Numbered from the stretch's first letter, positions 53,997 through 63,556 are shown. The stretch: DNA of 64,000 nt from Hymenobacter monticola (GCF_022811645.1 NZ_CP094534.1:2232001-2296000), one strand, 5' to 3'. The notes: generated from the letters alone by a model not told the origin. Program-made: numbers and translations.

Positions 53997-55292
53997 GTGC
54001 AAGTATCACCGGCACGTTATAGCCGAAGTATTGATTGGATTACAGTGCTGCTTTATGCATTACTGGTGGGCTTGGGTTGGGTCTGTATTTATGCCTCTAG
54101 TTATTCGCCGGACGCACCTGCAAATCCGTTGGCCAGCTTGAGTTTTGACAAGCTGATGGCGTTTAACTGGTTTAAGCAGTTGTTGTGGATTGCAACTGCG
54201 GCGGTGCTGGTGGTGATATTGCTTGTAATAGATTATAAAGCTTATGACACGCTAGCTTATGCCTTGTATGGGGGCATGATTTTACTTCTGCTTGTGACAA
54301 TGTTGGTGGCGCGGCCAATTGCGGGCTCGCGCTCGTGGTTGGAACTGGGACCGGTGCGGTTGCAACCGGCGGAATTTGCCAAGTTTACCACAGCGCTGGC
54401 GGCCTCTCGGTTTATGTCGAGTATAAACTTACGCTACCAAGATTGGCGCGACCAGCTGGTACTGGCAGGTATTACCCTGCTGCCGCCCTTGCTAATTGTA
54501 GCGTCGAATGAATCGGGGCAGGCTTTGGTGTTTGGAGCTTTGCTGCTGGCTTATTTTAGGGAGGGGATGTCGCCGCTAATACTTTTGCTGCTGGCAGCGG
54601 CGGGAATTATACTGCTGTCGGCGCTTCTGGTGCCGAAAGTTTGGCTGGTAGCAGCGGCCACTCTCTTCTTGCTGGCAGTTTTGGGGTTGAACCGGCGGGT
54701 GCTAAGGCATCATTTGCCGCTGGCTTTGGGTGTTTGGGTCGTAGTGATTGGCATGGTGGTGGGAATGGATTTCTTTTATAACAAAGTGCTGCAGCCGCAC
54801 CAGCGGCAGCGCATTGAGATATTGATTAATCCCTCGGCGGACCCACTCGGCAAAGGTTGGAATGTGACACAGAGCAAAATTGCCATTGGGTCGGGGGGAC
54901 TTGCTGGCAAGGGGTTTTTGCAAGGCACTCAAACCAAGTTTGATTTCGTGCCGGAGCAGAGCACTGATTTTATTTTTTGCACCGTGGGTGAGGAATTTGG
55001 ATGGTTGGGCAGCCTCGTGGTTCTCGCGCTGTACCTAACACTGCTTTGGCGCATTATTTACGTGGCAGAACGCCAGAAATCGGTGTTTGGGCGCACTTAC
55101 GGGTATTGTGTGGCCAGTGTGCTCTTTTTCCACGTGACGGTGAATGTGGGCATGACCATTGGGCTTGCGCCCGTGGTGGGCATTCCATTGCCTTTCTTTA
55201 GCTATGGCGGGTCATCGTTGTGGTCGTTTACAATCCTGCTGTTCAGCTTGCTGGCAATTGATGCCTATCGAAAGCAGGACTTGGTGCGCTGA
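53997..55292 (+). CDS. rodA: rod-shape-determining SEDS peptidoglycan glycosyltransferase
   Basis: The product is 431 residues from GTG 53997 (QVSPARYSRSIDWITVLLYA). About ten membrane spans and the SEDS motifs are present: ARPIAGSRSWLELGPVRLQPAEFAKF (residues about 103-128), ESGQALVFGALLLAYF, WNVTQSKIAIGSGGLAGKGF, FVPEQSTDFIFCTVGEEFGW and the last VVGIPLPFFSYGGSSLW. RodA polymerises glycan strands of the elongating wall with PBP2. The PBP2 gene (mrdA), often adjacent, is not in the window. Codon use is less GC-rich than in nearby genes. Confidence 0.95.
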   Translation: MQVSPARYSRSIDWITVLLYALLVGLGWVCIYASSYSPDAPANPLASLSFDKLMAFNWFKQLLWIATAAVLVVILLVIDYKAYDTLAYALYGGMILLLLVTMLVARPIAGSRSWLELGPVRLQPAEFAKFTTALAASRFMSSINLRYQDWRDQLVLAGITLLPPLLIVASNESGQALVFGALLLAYFREGMSPLILLLLAAAGIILLSALLVPKVWLVAAATLFLLAVLGLNRRVLRHHLPLALGVWVVVIGMVVGMDFFYNKVLQPHQRQRIEILINPSADPLGKGWNVTQSKIAIGSGGLAGKGFLQGTQTKFDFVPEQSTDFIFCTVGEEFGWLGSLVVLALYLTLLWRIIYVAERQKSVFGRTYGYCVASVLFFHVTVNVGMTIGLAPVVGIPLPFFSYGGSSLWSFTILLFSLLAIDAYRKQDLVR

Positions 55293-55314
55293 GAAATCAG
55301 GTAATTGCTGAGAC

Positions 55315-56382
55315 CTAGCGACCAGTCAAGCGTCGCCAATGCGTGAAACATAGCGCGAGGAGCACGCAGAATGCAGGGGCAAAGAGGTAGCCCATGCGGC
55401 CAAGGTCGCCGGAAAGGAGCATATGAACTGCTACTACGGCAGCGAGGCCCATTTCAGGGGGGCCAAAGCGGGCAAAAATGGACGGTTGCGCGACGCCGTG
55501 CCTTGGATGTTGAAGCCACAAGGCGAAGGCCGGAACCAGCGTGAAAAAGCCGAAAATGCTCAGCAGTTCGCCTATGCCTTTGGGAGAGGCGGCACGTCGG
55601 ACGGAGTAGGCGAGGTTTTCAAAATGCTCAAATGCGTTGGAAACGGCTTGGCTAGTGGTGGCCCCTGTCTGGGCATCGACCCAATTATGCACGGCAAGAA
55701 GCGCTGCCGAGCCGGCCAGCAGGGCCAATAGCTGCTTAAACCACGGCAGGGAGGGGCGGCCGAACCAGAACAACCAAGGCACCAAAAAAACGAATGACTC
55801 TTTGGCCAGAGGCCCGAAGAGCAAGGCTAACGTCAAAGCCCATCCGCCACGGGAACCGCGCCGGATGGCATAATAACTCAGGCTCACGACGAGCAAATAC
55901 AAACTATCGGTTAGGGGCAAGCCCGCCCCGTACACGGCCCAGCGGCTGGTGAGCAATGCCAGCATGGCGAGCGTGGCGGCTTCGGGCGAAGCGCCTGAGA
56001 GGCGGGCTGCATTAAACCAGCAAGCTGCAGCGGCCGCTAGCAGTAGGCAGTTGACCAAATAAAAAGCGAAGCGCAGGGGCCACAAACCGGCGGGGCGCTG
56101 GGGCCAGACCCAGGCGTAGAGTTTGGCTACGGGTGCGGCTACTGCGGCGGCAGCGGCGGGCACGAGCACGCGGTAGCGGTGCGTGACGCGTACGCTATCG
56201 AAACGACCAGCGGCCATGCGCAGGTAGCTGCGCGTGTCGGAGGAGTGCGAAAAGTCATAGTGCACATACATCGGGTAGGCCAGGTTGGCCAAGGCAGCCA
56301 ACGCCAGCAACCACGGCAACAGCCACCGGCGCAGCCGAGCATTTCTATGAAGGACCATCCGATGAGCGCACAATCTAGGCAA
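55315..56382 (-). CDS. polytopic membrane protein, possible GT-C type glycosyltransferase
   Basis: The 355-residue protein has about nine membrane spans and a first extracytoplasmic loop with SSDTRSYLRMA, the place where GT-C enzymes carry acidic catalytic residues. FGPLAKESFVFLVPWLFWFG resembles the ArnT/GT-87 type core. These features make a lipid-linked sugar transferase possible but not proven. The frame starts at 56382, overlapping the stop of the preceding minus-strand gene by eight bases; ATG 56361 (MVLHRN) is an alternative. The overlap implies translational coupling. Confidence 0.6.
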   Translation of the reverse strand: MPRLCAHRMVLHRNARLRRWLLPWLLALAALANLAYPMYVHYDFSHSSDTRSYLRMAAGRFDSVRVTHRYRVLVPAAAAAVAAPVAKLYAWVWPQRPAGLWPLRFAFYLVNCLLLAAAAACWFNAARLSGASPEAATLAMLALLTSRWAVYGAGLPLTDSLYLLVVSLSYYAIRRGSRGGWALTLALLFGPLAKESFVFLVPWLFWFGRPSLPWFKQLLALLAGSAALLAVHNWVDAQTGATTSQAVSNAFEHFENLAYSVRRAASPKGIGELLSIFGFFTLVPAFALWLQHPRHGVAQPSIFARFGPPEMGLAAVVAVHMLLSGDLGRMGYLFAPAFCVLLALCFTHWRRLTGR

Positions 56383-57538
56383 ACTTGCGCTCGATGAGCT
56401 TCAGCAGTTTGTTGACGTGTTCTTCTTTGCGGCCCCACTCATAGCGCTGGGATAAGTCGCCGGTAACATAAGCGCGGGCTTGTTCGGCGGAGGGCAGGGA
56501 GTCGAGGTGCTGAATGGCGGCGTGGTAGTCCATGTTTTCGCCGTTGAACAGCTCGTTGATGAAACTGAAGCGCTGATTGATGGAAATGGCCTCGCGCAGG
56601 GTTTCAACTTTGGGACCGCCGCGCTCAGCCAGGGAGGGCGTGGAGGCATTGGGGCGGAGCGTTTCGGCCAATGGTGCGGCGGCGGGCTGCACTGCCCGCA
56701 GCTTTTCGTGAAGCGGCACGCTGGCGCTATCGGTGTTGGGCAACGGACGCGACGGAGGAGCCGGCGCGGCAACTGGTGCGGGCGCAGGGGCCGAAGGAGC
56801 CACAAAGGTGGGCGGCGTCACGGCCACTGGTTCGACGGGAGCAGGCGCGACCGGGGGCGTGGGCGGAGCTGCGGCCGGCTGAGGGGTTGCCGGCGCGGCT
56901 ACCGGGCCGTCTTCCAACAAGTCGGCCGTGGTGAGGGGAAGCAGCGCGCTGAGCTCGTCAACGAGGCGCTGCATGGGCTGATGGGCTTTGTAATTGGCTG
57001 CGTGGTAGAGTTCGAAGCGATGCGTGAGGAAATCGCGGCTGAGGTCTTGGCTATCGGGCAGGCTGTCGACAAAGCCCTGATAAAACGACTTATCCACGTC
57101 AATGTAACGCAGGTTTTCGCGCAAGCCGGCCAAGTTGGGCTGCTCGGCGGTGCCCAGTAGCAGCCGTTGAAAGCTGCCGATGGGGTCGGCCACTAGGCCA
57201 AGGGTATCGGCGATGGCTTGGGCGAGCAGGGGCTCGTAGGCGGCGCGGCTGAGGCTGATATGCCGCGAGAGCACGTTCATGAACTGCGTAAGGGCCGCCT
57301 GCACGGGGGCCGCTTCGAAATCGAAGTAAGGGCTGCGCAGGCGAGCGGTTTCCGCTTGCCACCGGCCCAGCAACTGGTGCACCACCAGCAAGTTGAGCTG
57401 CCGCACCGGGGTGAATTTGAGCACCGCCGCACCGTCGAGAGCAGGCGCAGCGTTGGCCGTAAAGTATTGGTCGCAGAGCCGGGCGGCCAAGCGGCGGCCG
57501 TATTGGGCGCACTTGGCGAGGCTATATTTGTCGTTCAT
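56375..57538 (-). CDS. cytoplasmic protein of unknown function with Pro/Ala-rich linker
   Basis: The 387-residue product starts at ATG 57538 (MNDKYSLAKCAQYGRRLAAR). A helical N-terminal domain (to about 210) is followed by a proline/alanine linker (about 210-285, PATPQPAAAPPTPPVAPAPV) and a conserved helical C-terminal domain with AISINQRFSFINELFNGENM and DLSQRYEWGRKEEHVNKLLK. The C-terminal pattern ISINQRFxFINELFxGxxxx recurs in Bacteroidota proteins of unknown role. No signal peptide is present. It is divergent from the ferredoxin gene and coupled to the downstream membrane protein. Confidence 0.75.
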   Translation of the reverse strand: MNDKYSLAKCAQYGRRLAARLCDQYFTANAAPALDGAAVLKFTPVRQLNLLVVHQLLGRWQAETARLRSPYFDFEAAPVQAALTQFMNVLSRHISLSRAAYEPLLAQAIADTLGLVADPIGSFQRLLLGTAEQPNLAGLRENLRYIDVDKSFYQGFVDSLPDSQDLSRDFLTHRFELYHAANYKAHQPMQRLVDELSALLPLTTADLLEDGPVAAPATPQPAAAPPTPPVAPAPVEPVAVTPPTFVAPSAPAPAPVAAPAPPSRPLPNTDSASVPLHEKLRAVQPAAAPLAETLRPNASTPSLAERGGPKVETLREAISINQRFSFINELFNGENMDYHAAIQHLDSLPSAEQARAYVTGDLSQRYEWGRKEEHVNKLLKLIERKFA

Positions 57539-57575
57539 AAAAAGGCCGGGTTTCAATGGCCGAAGTTAGGCACAA

Positions 57576-57908
57576 ATGCCCCTGTTGACGATTGAAAACT
57601 TGCTTGGGGCGCGCGTTGAGGTGGCGCCCGGCGCCACCCTGCTGGCGGCCCTGCAAGCCGCGGGGCACGACTGGATGCATGCCTGCGGTGCCAAAGGCCG
57701 CTGCACCACCTGCCGCCTGCAGGTGCGCGCCGGACTCGAAAACCTGACGCCGCCCACCGACGCCGAACTGCGCTACCGTGCCGCCGGCCGCCTGCTGCCC
57801 CAGGAGCGGCTCACCTGCCAAGCCCGCCTGCCGACCGGCGCGGTATCGGGCCGTGTGCCCGAGGCCACCCAACTGCCGCACATGCGGTACGGCGACTTAG
57901 ACCAATAG
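57576..57908 (+). CDS. 2Fe-2S ferredoxin
   Basis: The 110-residue protein has the plant-type ferredoxin motif with cysteines 37, 43, 46 and 81 (CGAKGRCTTC and RLTCQA), binding a [2Fe-2S] cluster for electron transfer. The fold begins TIENLLGARVEVAPGATLL. It carries a short tail after the last cysteine (VSGRVPEATQLPHMRYGDLD). It is divergent from the Pro/Ala-rich protein gene, with only 37 bases between them, so promoters must overlap. Confidence 0.92.
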   Translation: MPLLTIENLLGARVEVAPGATLLAALQAAGHDWMHACGAKGRCTTCRLQVRAGLENLTPPTDAELRYRAAGRLLPQERLTCQARLPTGAVSGRVPEATQLPHMRYGDLDQ

Positions 57909-58090
57909 CCTGTCAAGCCGCAGCCGGCTTTTTCAACGGACAAAAAGAACCCACGCGTGCAAGCGCCTGAAAGCGAGTCGCGGGCCTTAAAAGAATTGGT
58001 TTTGGGCTTGAGGCAAGCCGGCGCCGGCCGTACTTTAGAGGTTCCGTACGGGGAATGTTGCCCCATTTGCTCACTTGTTTTTCTCCGCCT

Positions 58091-58717
58091 GTGTTTATTG
58101 AACCCCGCGTTGGCAACCGCCACAATGCCCCCCGCCGGGGCTGGATTGAAGTGGTGTGCGGCTCCATGTTTTCGGGCAAAACCGAAGAGCTGATTCGCCG
58201 CCTCACCCGCGCCCGCATTGCGCGGCAGCAGGTCGAAATTTTCAAGCCCGCCCTCGACACGCGCTATCACGCCGAAGACGTGGTGAGCCACAACGCCGCG
58301 CGCATCCGCTCCACGCCGGTGGCCGTGCCGTCGGAAATCCTGCTGCTGGCCGCCGGCTCCGATGTGGTGGGCATCGACGAAGGCCAGTTCTTTGACGATT
58401 CGCTGGTGGACGTGTGCGAGCAGCTGGCCAACAACGGTACCCGCGTTATTGTGGCCGGGCTCGACATGGACTACCTTGGCCGGCCCTTTGGCCCCATGCC
58501 GGCGCTGCTGGCCACGGCCGAGTTTGTGACCAAGGTGCACGCCGTGTGCGTGTGTTGCGGCGAAATTGCCTCGTATTCCTACCGCATTGCGGCCAGCGAA
58601 AGCCAGGTGCTGCTCGGCGAAACCGATTCGTACGAAGCACGCTGCCGGCCCTGCTTCCTGGGCGGCATGCAGGTGGGGCGGCCGGCGCCGGAAGCGCGGT
58701 CCACGGCCGCGCACTAA
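58091..58717 (+). CDS. tdk: thymidine kinase
   Basis: The product is 208 residues from GTG 58091 ([20 protein letters not shown]). Walker [11 protein letters not shown], the DEGQFF motif with catalytic Glu, the lasso [19 protein letters not shown] and four zinc cysteines (CVCC and CRPC) mark a type II thymidine kinase, which phosphorylates thymidine to dTMP. A longer frame to ATG 58055 lacks family support. A TACTTTAG box at about 58029 with a TTG 20 bases upstream is a candidate promoter. Confidence 0.93.
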   Translation: MFIEPRVGNRHNAPRRGWIEVVCGSMFSGKTEELIRRLTRARIARQQVEIFKPALDTRYHAEDVVSHNAARIRSTPVAVPSEILLLAAGSDVVGIDEGQFFDDSLVDVCEQLANNGTRVIVAGLDMDYLGRPFGPMPALLATAEFVTKVHAVCVCCGEIASYSYRIAASESQVLLGETDSYEARCRPCFLGGMQVGRPAPEARSTAAH

Positions 58718-58792
58718 ATTGGCAGGGCGGGCGTTGGCATTGGCAGAACCGGCCCCCGGCTTCGCATTCTTCATTCGAATTTTGCTGCGCGT

Positions 58793-61186
58793 ATGACCCA
58801 TCTTTTCCGTTGTTTGCTCGGCTTGGCCGGGCTGCTGCTGCTGGCCGGCCAGGGGCATACCCAAGGCGTGGGCTACGGCGACTGGCAGTTGCACCTGCCC
58901 ACCAACCGTCCGCTGAAATTGGCAGATGCGGGTGACCGGGTCTACGTAGCAAATGAAGCGCGGGCGTTTTATTTCCTGGACAAAAACCAGAATACCACCC
59001 AGGTACTATCGCGCCGCGACGGCCTGAACGCGGCCGGTGTGTCGGCCGTGGCGTATGACTCGGTGACGCGGCAAACCGTGTTGGCGTACAACGACACCAA
59101 CATCGATGTGATACAGCCCAACGGCAAGGTGCGCAACATCGGCGACGTGTACCGGAAGGTGTCGCAGGGCGTGATACAGGCCGGGGATAATCCCATCAAC
59201 CGGGTCTCAATGGGCGGGGGCAAGGCGTACGTGAGTACCAAGTTCGGCTTGGTGGCTATCGACCTGAATAAGTTGGAAATCAGCGACACGTATACCAACA
59301 TCGGGCCCAGAGGTGCCAGGGTCATCGTCTACGATGCGGCCGTGGCCGACGGGTATTTGTTCGCGGCTACCTCGGCAGGCATTTTGCGCGGCTCGCTGGT
59401 GCAAAACCTACTGGACTACAGCAAATGGACGCTCTACCAGCCGGTGCCGGCACTTACGCAGCAGGTGGTGTACCGCTTTCTGGCGGTGGATAACGGGCAG
59501 GTGTACGCGGCCATCGAGGCTGGAGGCAACAGCAACGCCGTGTACCGGTTTGTGGCCGGCAGTAGCACGCCCTGGCAGCAGGTGCCGGGCTCCAACGTGC
59601 CCTATTTCCGCAGCCTGCGGGGCAGCGGGGCGGGCTTGCTCGTCATCGACGATAGTTACGGGGTGCGGCGACTGAACCGAAGCACGGGCGCGCTTACCAT
59701 CGTGGTGCCGCCCATGCCGGGTACCAATACGGAGGACGCGGTGCGCGCGCGCGATGGCTACTATTACGTGGCCAATTACGATAAGGGGTTGATGCGGGTA
59801 GCGCCCGGCGCGGGCCAGACTCCGGAATACTTCGTAGCCAACGGCCCAGAAGGTGCCGCTTCGTTTAGCATTTTGGCCGATGCGCGCTCCAATAAGGTGG
59901 ACGTGTTTTCGGGCGCTTACGAGGAACGGTATGGTCCGAGGGGGGCGGGGCAAGGTTTTTATGAATTTTTCAACGGCCAGTGGACCAACATCACGAAGCA
60001 AACCCAGCCCAGCGCGGCTTATCCCAACCCGGTGCGGCCCGTGCGGGGCGCGCGCACGCCCGACGGCACGCTGTACATTGGGCACTTCGGAGGCGGATTG
60101 CTTGAATGGAAAGGCCCGGGCGACTTTCGGCTTTTCACGCCGAACTCGCCGCCCGGCACCCCGCTGCTGAGCACCACCGGTGGCGGCCCAAGCCGGATAG
60201 ACGTAACCGACCTGGCCGCTACGCCCGAAGGCAAGGTGTGGGTGGTGAACCGGCACATGCAGCCCGGCAACTCCGGCTTGTTTTTATTTGACCCTGCCGC
60301 CACCACTTGGCAGACGGTTCCGTTTTATTTAGGCCTCGACGCCTTAGAACGCATCACACTTGATGACACCGGCAACCCGTGGGTTTCGGTATCGCGCAAG
60401 ACGGATGCCAGCAGCGTGGGCGGCCCGGCCATTGGCCTCTACGCCATCGACGCGACCGGGGCCAACCTGCCGCGTCTGTTCAACACGTCTTCCGGCTTGC
60501 CCGACAACCAGATTTACGAGCTGGCTAAGGACCGGCGCGGCTACATCTGGGCGGCCACCATCAAGGGCGTGGCTTACTTCCGCGAGCCGGAAGGACCGTT
60601 TGCCACCACAGCGGGATTCACGCAGCCCTTCGTGACCCGGGGCGAAGGCACGGGCTTCAATACGTTGTACAGCGAAGCCGTGCGCTGCATGGCCGTGGAC
60701 GGGGCCGACCGCAAGTGGTTTGGCACCGACCGGGGCCTGTGGCTGTTCAGCCGCGATGCCGACGAGGCCTTGCTGCACTTCACCATGGCCAACAGTCCGC
60801 TGCCGTCCGACCGCATCGTGGACGTGAAGGTGAACGACAAAACCGGCGACGTGTGGGTGGCCACCGACGCCGGCGTGGTGACTTACCGCGGCTCGGCTAC
60901 CGTCACGGAGGGCAAGCCCGACTGCACAGCAGTGTTTCCCAACCCCGTGCGGCCCGATTTCGCTGGCACCGTGGGCATCACCGGCCTGGCCAACAATGCG
61001 CTGGTGAAAATCACTGACGTGGCCGGCCACTTGGTGTACGCCACCACCGCCACCGGCGGCACCGTGACCTGGAACCTGACCAACCCCAACGGCGAGCGGG
61101 TGCGCTCCGGCGTATACATGGTGCTCTCGAGCGACGCCGACGGCAAAAATGGCTGCGTAAGTAAAGTGGCCGTACTTAGCAAATGA
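58793..61186 (+). CDS. porZ: PorZ-like T9SS-associated beta-propeller protein with C-terminal sorting domain
   Basis: The 797-residue protein has a signal peptide (GLAGLLLLAGQGHTQG) and two-component-regulator-type propeller blades repeated through the chain (WQLHLPTNRPLKLAD, SGLPDNQIYELAKDRRGYIW, NSPLPSDRIVDVKVNDKTGD). It ends in a typical T9SS type A sorting domain of about 75 residues (VFPNPVRPDFAGTVGITGLA ... RSGVYMVLSSD). PorZ is an outer-membrane component that helps anchor T9SS cargo to A-LPS. The gene precedes recO, the arrangement often seen in Bacteroidota. It suggests a working T9SS in this organism. The stop codon lies in an inverted repeat. Confidence 0.87.
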   Translation: MTHLFRCLLGLAGLLLLAGQGHTQGVGYGDWQLHLPTNRPLKLADAGDRVYVANEARAFYFLDKNQNTTQVLSRRDGLNAAGVSAVAYDSVTRQTVLAYNDTNIDVIQPNGKVRNIGDVYRKVSQGVIQAGDNPINRVSMGGGKAYVSTKFGLVAIDLNKLEISDTYTNIGPRGARVIVYDAAVADGYLFAATSAGILRGSLVQNLLDYSKWTLYQPVPALTQQVVYRFLAVDNGQVYAAIEAGGNSNAVYRFVAGSSTPWQQVPGSNVPYFRSLRGSGAGLLVIDDSYGVRRLNRSTGALTIVVPPMPGTNTEDAVRARDGYYYVANYDKGLMRVAPGAGQTPEYFVANGPEGAASFSILADARSNKVDVFSGAYEERYGPRGAGQGFYEFFNGQWTNITKQTQPSAAYPNPVRPVRGARTPDGTLYIGHFGGGLLEWKGPGDFRLFTPNSPPGTPLLSTTGGGPSRIDVTDLAATPEGKVWVVNRHMQPGNSGLFLFDPAATTWQTVPFYLGLDALERITLDDTGNPWVSVSRKTDASSVGGPAIGLYAIDATGANLPRLFNTSSGLPDNQIYELAKDRRGYIWAATIKGVAYFREPEGPFATTAGFTQPFVTRGEGTGFNTLYSEAVRCMAVDGADRKWFGTDRGLWLFSRDADEALLHFTMANSPLPSDRIVDVKVNDKTGDVWVATDAGVVTYRGSATVTEGKPDCTAVFPNPVRPDFAGTVGITGLANNALVKITDVAGHLVYATTATGGTVTWNLTNPNGERVRSGVYMVLSSDADGKNGCVSKVAVLSK

Positions 61187-61257
61187 GGAGTGAAGAATGA
61201 GGAATGAAGAATTGCTGTTTGGGTAATTCTTCATTCCTCATTCTTCACTCCTCATTT
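61181..61257. repeat. perfect 33-bp inverted repeat spanning the porZ stop codon
   Basis: Arms 61181-61213 and 61225-61257 are perfect 33-base complements with an 11-base loop. Arms consist of tandem gaggagtgaagaat-like units. The porZ stop (61184-61186) lies in the left arm. The hairpin sits between porZ and recO. Confidence 0.92.
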
Positions 61258-61268
61258 TTTTATCGACT

Positions 61269-61988
61269 ATGCTAATCAAAACCCGGGGCATCGTCCTCAG
61301 CTACCTTAAGTATCGCGAAACCAGCATCATTGCGCGCATCTACACCGAGCGCCTGGGCGTGCAAACCTACGTAGTGAACGGCGTGCGCAAAGCCAAGCCA
61401 CCCGGGCGCATTGCGCTGTTTCAGCCCTTCACGCTGCTGGAACTGGTGGCTTACGTGGCGCGCGGCAGCAGCGGCCTCACGCGGCTGTCGGAGTACCGGT
61501 GCGCCGAGCCATTCCAAAGCCTGCCCTACGAGGTGCAAAAAAGCAGCGTGGCGCTGTTTCTATCGGAAGTAGTGGGGCGCGCCGTGCGCGAGGAAGAGCA
61601 GAATGAGCCGCTGTTTCAGTTCCTGCACGATTCCATGCTGGCGTTTGACCGGCAAACCGAGGGCGCGGAGAACTTTGCGCTGGTTTTTCTGCTGCAGCTG
61701 GCCATGTACTTAGGTTTCGGCGTGAGCAGCGGGGCCGAGCTGACGGACCAAGTCATCATGGCCGGGCACGCGCCGGTAGCGCCGGGCGCTAGCAATCCGG
61801 CCACGCTGCGGCTACGCGAGTTTGAAGGCTATTTTGACGAATTGCTGCGCGACCCCAGCACCAGCACCATCCCCAACGGCCGCGTGCGGCACGAATTGCT
61901 GAACGTGCTGATTCGCTACTACCAGCTGCACGTTGAGCAGTTGGGGGAAATTCGTTCGCTGGATATCCTGTCGCAGGTGCTGAATTGA
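61269..61988 (+). CDS. recO: DNA repair protein RecO
   Basis: The 239-residue protein has the RecO OB-fold N-terminus (MLIKTRGIVLSYLKYRETSI, then IARIYTERLGVQTYVVNGVR) and a helical C-terminal domain. RecO works with RecR and RecF to load RecA on SSB-coated gaps. The zinc-type cysteines of some RecO proteins are absent here, which is common in Bacteroidota. It directly follows the inverted repeat after porZ and is convergent with the FKBP genes, only 24 bases apart. Confidence 0.93.
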   Translation: MLIKTRGIVLSYLKYRETSIIARIYTERLGVQTYVVNGVRKAKPPGRIALFQPFTLLELVAYVARGSSGLTRLSEYRCAEPFQSLPYEVQKSSVALFLSEVVGRAVREEEQNEPLFQFLHDSMLAFDRQTEGAENFALVFLLQLAMYLGFGVSSGAELTDQVIMAGHAPVAPGASNPATLRLREFEGYFDELLRDPSTSTIPNGRVRHELLNVLIRYYQLHVEQLGEIRSLDILSQVLN

Positions 61989-62012
61989 GCCCAATAGAGG
62001 TTAAGCCGAAGA

Positions 62013-62966
62013 TTACTGGAAGTCCACCAGCTCCACTTCGAAGCGGAGCACCGCATTGGCCGGAATATCGGCCCCGGCGCCGCGCGTGCCGTAGGCCAGG
62101 GGCGACGGGATGAGTAGCACAGCCTTGCTGCCCTTGTTGAGCATGGCAATGCCTTGGTCCCAGCCCTGAATAACCTGGCCGGCGCCCAGCGCAAAGGCAA
62201 AAGGCTCGTTGCCGTGCTTGGCCGAGGAGTCGAACTCCTGTCCGGTGGTAAGCACCGTGCCGCGGTAGAGCACGCGCACGTTCTGGCCTTTTTTTGGTGT
62301 GGGGCCGGTGCCCAGCTTCTTGAGGATGTAGTAAGTGCCACCAGCGGTTTTGCGAGCCGTGGCGTGATTCTTTTTCAGGTAGACCTGGATGATGGCGTCA
62401 TCCTTGGCCAGCTGCCCGGCCGACTTGGCCAGTTCTTTCTTGGCAAACTCGGCCTGCAGCTTTTCGTGGCGCGCCGTCATTTCGGCCATGGTCACCAACT
62501 CCTGGGCGCTGGCCAGCACCACTAGCGTGTTGCCGCCCTTGCGCAAAAACGGCGGCACGGACTGCCGGAATGTGTTGGCAAAAATGGTGTCGGCCTGGAA
62601 GCGGAACACGGCGCTGTCGCCGGGCAGCAGCAGACCCAGGGCTTCTTCCAAGCCGCCCCGGGTGGGCTGCGCGGGCAGGGCCACGGGCTGCGGCAGGGGT
62701 TGCACAGCGCGCGATTTCATCAGCACGGAGTCGCGTCCGGTGCGAAATTCCATGAACACGGTGAGCACCTGGCCGGCGCGGCTGGCATAGGGCGCGTCGC
62801 TGGGGGCCAGGGCGCGGGGCTGGTAGCGGCCCCCGGCATCTTTGCGAAAAAGCCGGTACTCGGTGCCCGTGGGCAAGCGCGAAAAGCTGCCCTCCGAGGA
62901 TTGGGCCACGGCCGCCCCCCCAGAAAATAACAAACCGAAAACCAGCGCAAACAGAACAGAACGCAT
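62013..62966 (-). CDS. secreted FKBP-type peptidyl-prolyl isomerase, large
   Basis: The product is 317 residues from ATG 62966 with a signal peptide (MRSVLFALVFGLLFSGGAAV). A middle charged helical region is followed by one C-terminal FKBP domain (about residues 215-317), with GQNVRVLYRGTVLTTGQEFD, QVIQGWDQGIAMLNKGSKAV, LLIPSPLAYG and AVLRFEVELVDF. The aromatic and aspartate active-site residues of FKBP (Tyr, Phe, Asp in GQEFDSS) are present. The N-terminal part (about 20-200) may be a second, degenerate FKBP-like domain: it has GVLTVFMEFRTGRDSVLMKS-like strands. It acts on periplasmic or surface proteins. Confidence 0.88.
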   Translation of the reverse strand: MRSVLFALVFGLLFSGGAAVAQSSEGSFSRLPTGTEYRLFRKDAGGRYQPRALAPSDAPYASRAGQVLTVFMEFRTGRDSVLMKSRAVQPLPQPVALPAQPTRGGLEEALGLLLPGDSAVFRFQADTIFANTFRQSVPPFLRKGGNTLVVLASAQELVTMAEMTARHEKLQAEFAKKELAKSAGQLAKDDAIIQVYLKKNHATARKTAGGTYYILKKLGTGPTPKKGQNVRVLYRGTVLTTGQEFDSSAKHGNEPFAFALGAGQVIQGWDQGIAMLNKGSKAVLLIPSPLAYGTRGAGADIPANAVLRFEVELVDFQ

Positions 62967-63040
62967 CAATAACAAGAAATGGCGAGGCAGCCGTTGAAGA
63001 AAAATAGCAGTAAGCAAACAAGAGGTTGATGTACAGCGCG

Positions 63041-63556
63041 TCAGCGCACGCTCAGCACCTGCAGCTCAAACGTGAGGTCTGTGTTGGGCGCAATCAGAAA
63101 CCGGGAGTCGTCGTCGGGGTGGCGCACGCCTTTGGCCCCGTAGGCCAGGGCCGCCGGTATATATACCCGAACGCGAGAGCCCGCCGGCACGAAGGGCAGC
63201 AGCTCTTCCCAGCCGGCAATGGTTTCGTGCCGCCCCACCCGGAAGCGAAACGCGGAGCCCCAGGCCTGGGTGGCGTCAAAAATGCGGCCATCGGGCAGAA
63301 AACCGGTGTAGCGAACGGCCACGCGGCTGCCCGGCACGGCCAGCGCCCCGGTGCCGCGCTCCCGAAAGGCATAGCGCACGCCGCTGGGCGTTTGCTGAAA
63401 GACGAGGCGCGTCGTGTCGGCGCCTTCTACGGGGGCGCTGGGCGCGGTGGGCACCGTCGGCTTGGCGCCCGCCTGCGCGTGGGCGGCGGTGGCGGCCAGC
63501 AATAGTGCCAGCCCCCAAACTCCACCCTTATACCGAAAAGCCCCGCTTCTTTTCAC
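63041..63556 (-). CDS. secreted FKBP-type peptidyl-prolyl isomerase
   Basis: The 171-residue protein has a signal peptide (GLALLLAATAAHA before QAG) and one FKBP domain (about 60-171): SRVAVRYTGFLPDGRIFDAT, ETIAGWEELLPFVPAGSRVR, YIPAALAYG and TDLTFELQVLSV. It catalyses proline isomerisation in exported proteins. It is second in a row of three FKBP genes on the minus strand, 16 bases after the third and 74 before the first. Confidence 0.9.
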   Translation of the reverse strand: MKRSGAFRYKGGVWGLALLLAATAAHAQAGAKPTVPTAPSAPVEGADTTRLVFQQTPSGVRYAFRERGTGALAVPGSRVAVRYTGFLPDGRIFDATQAWGSAFRFRVGRHETIAGWEELLPFVPAGSRVRVYIPAALAYGAKGVRHPDDDSRFLIAPNTDLTFELQVLSVR

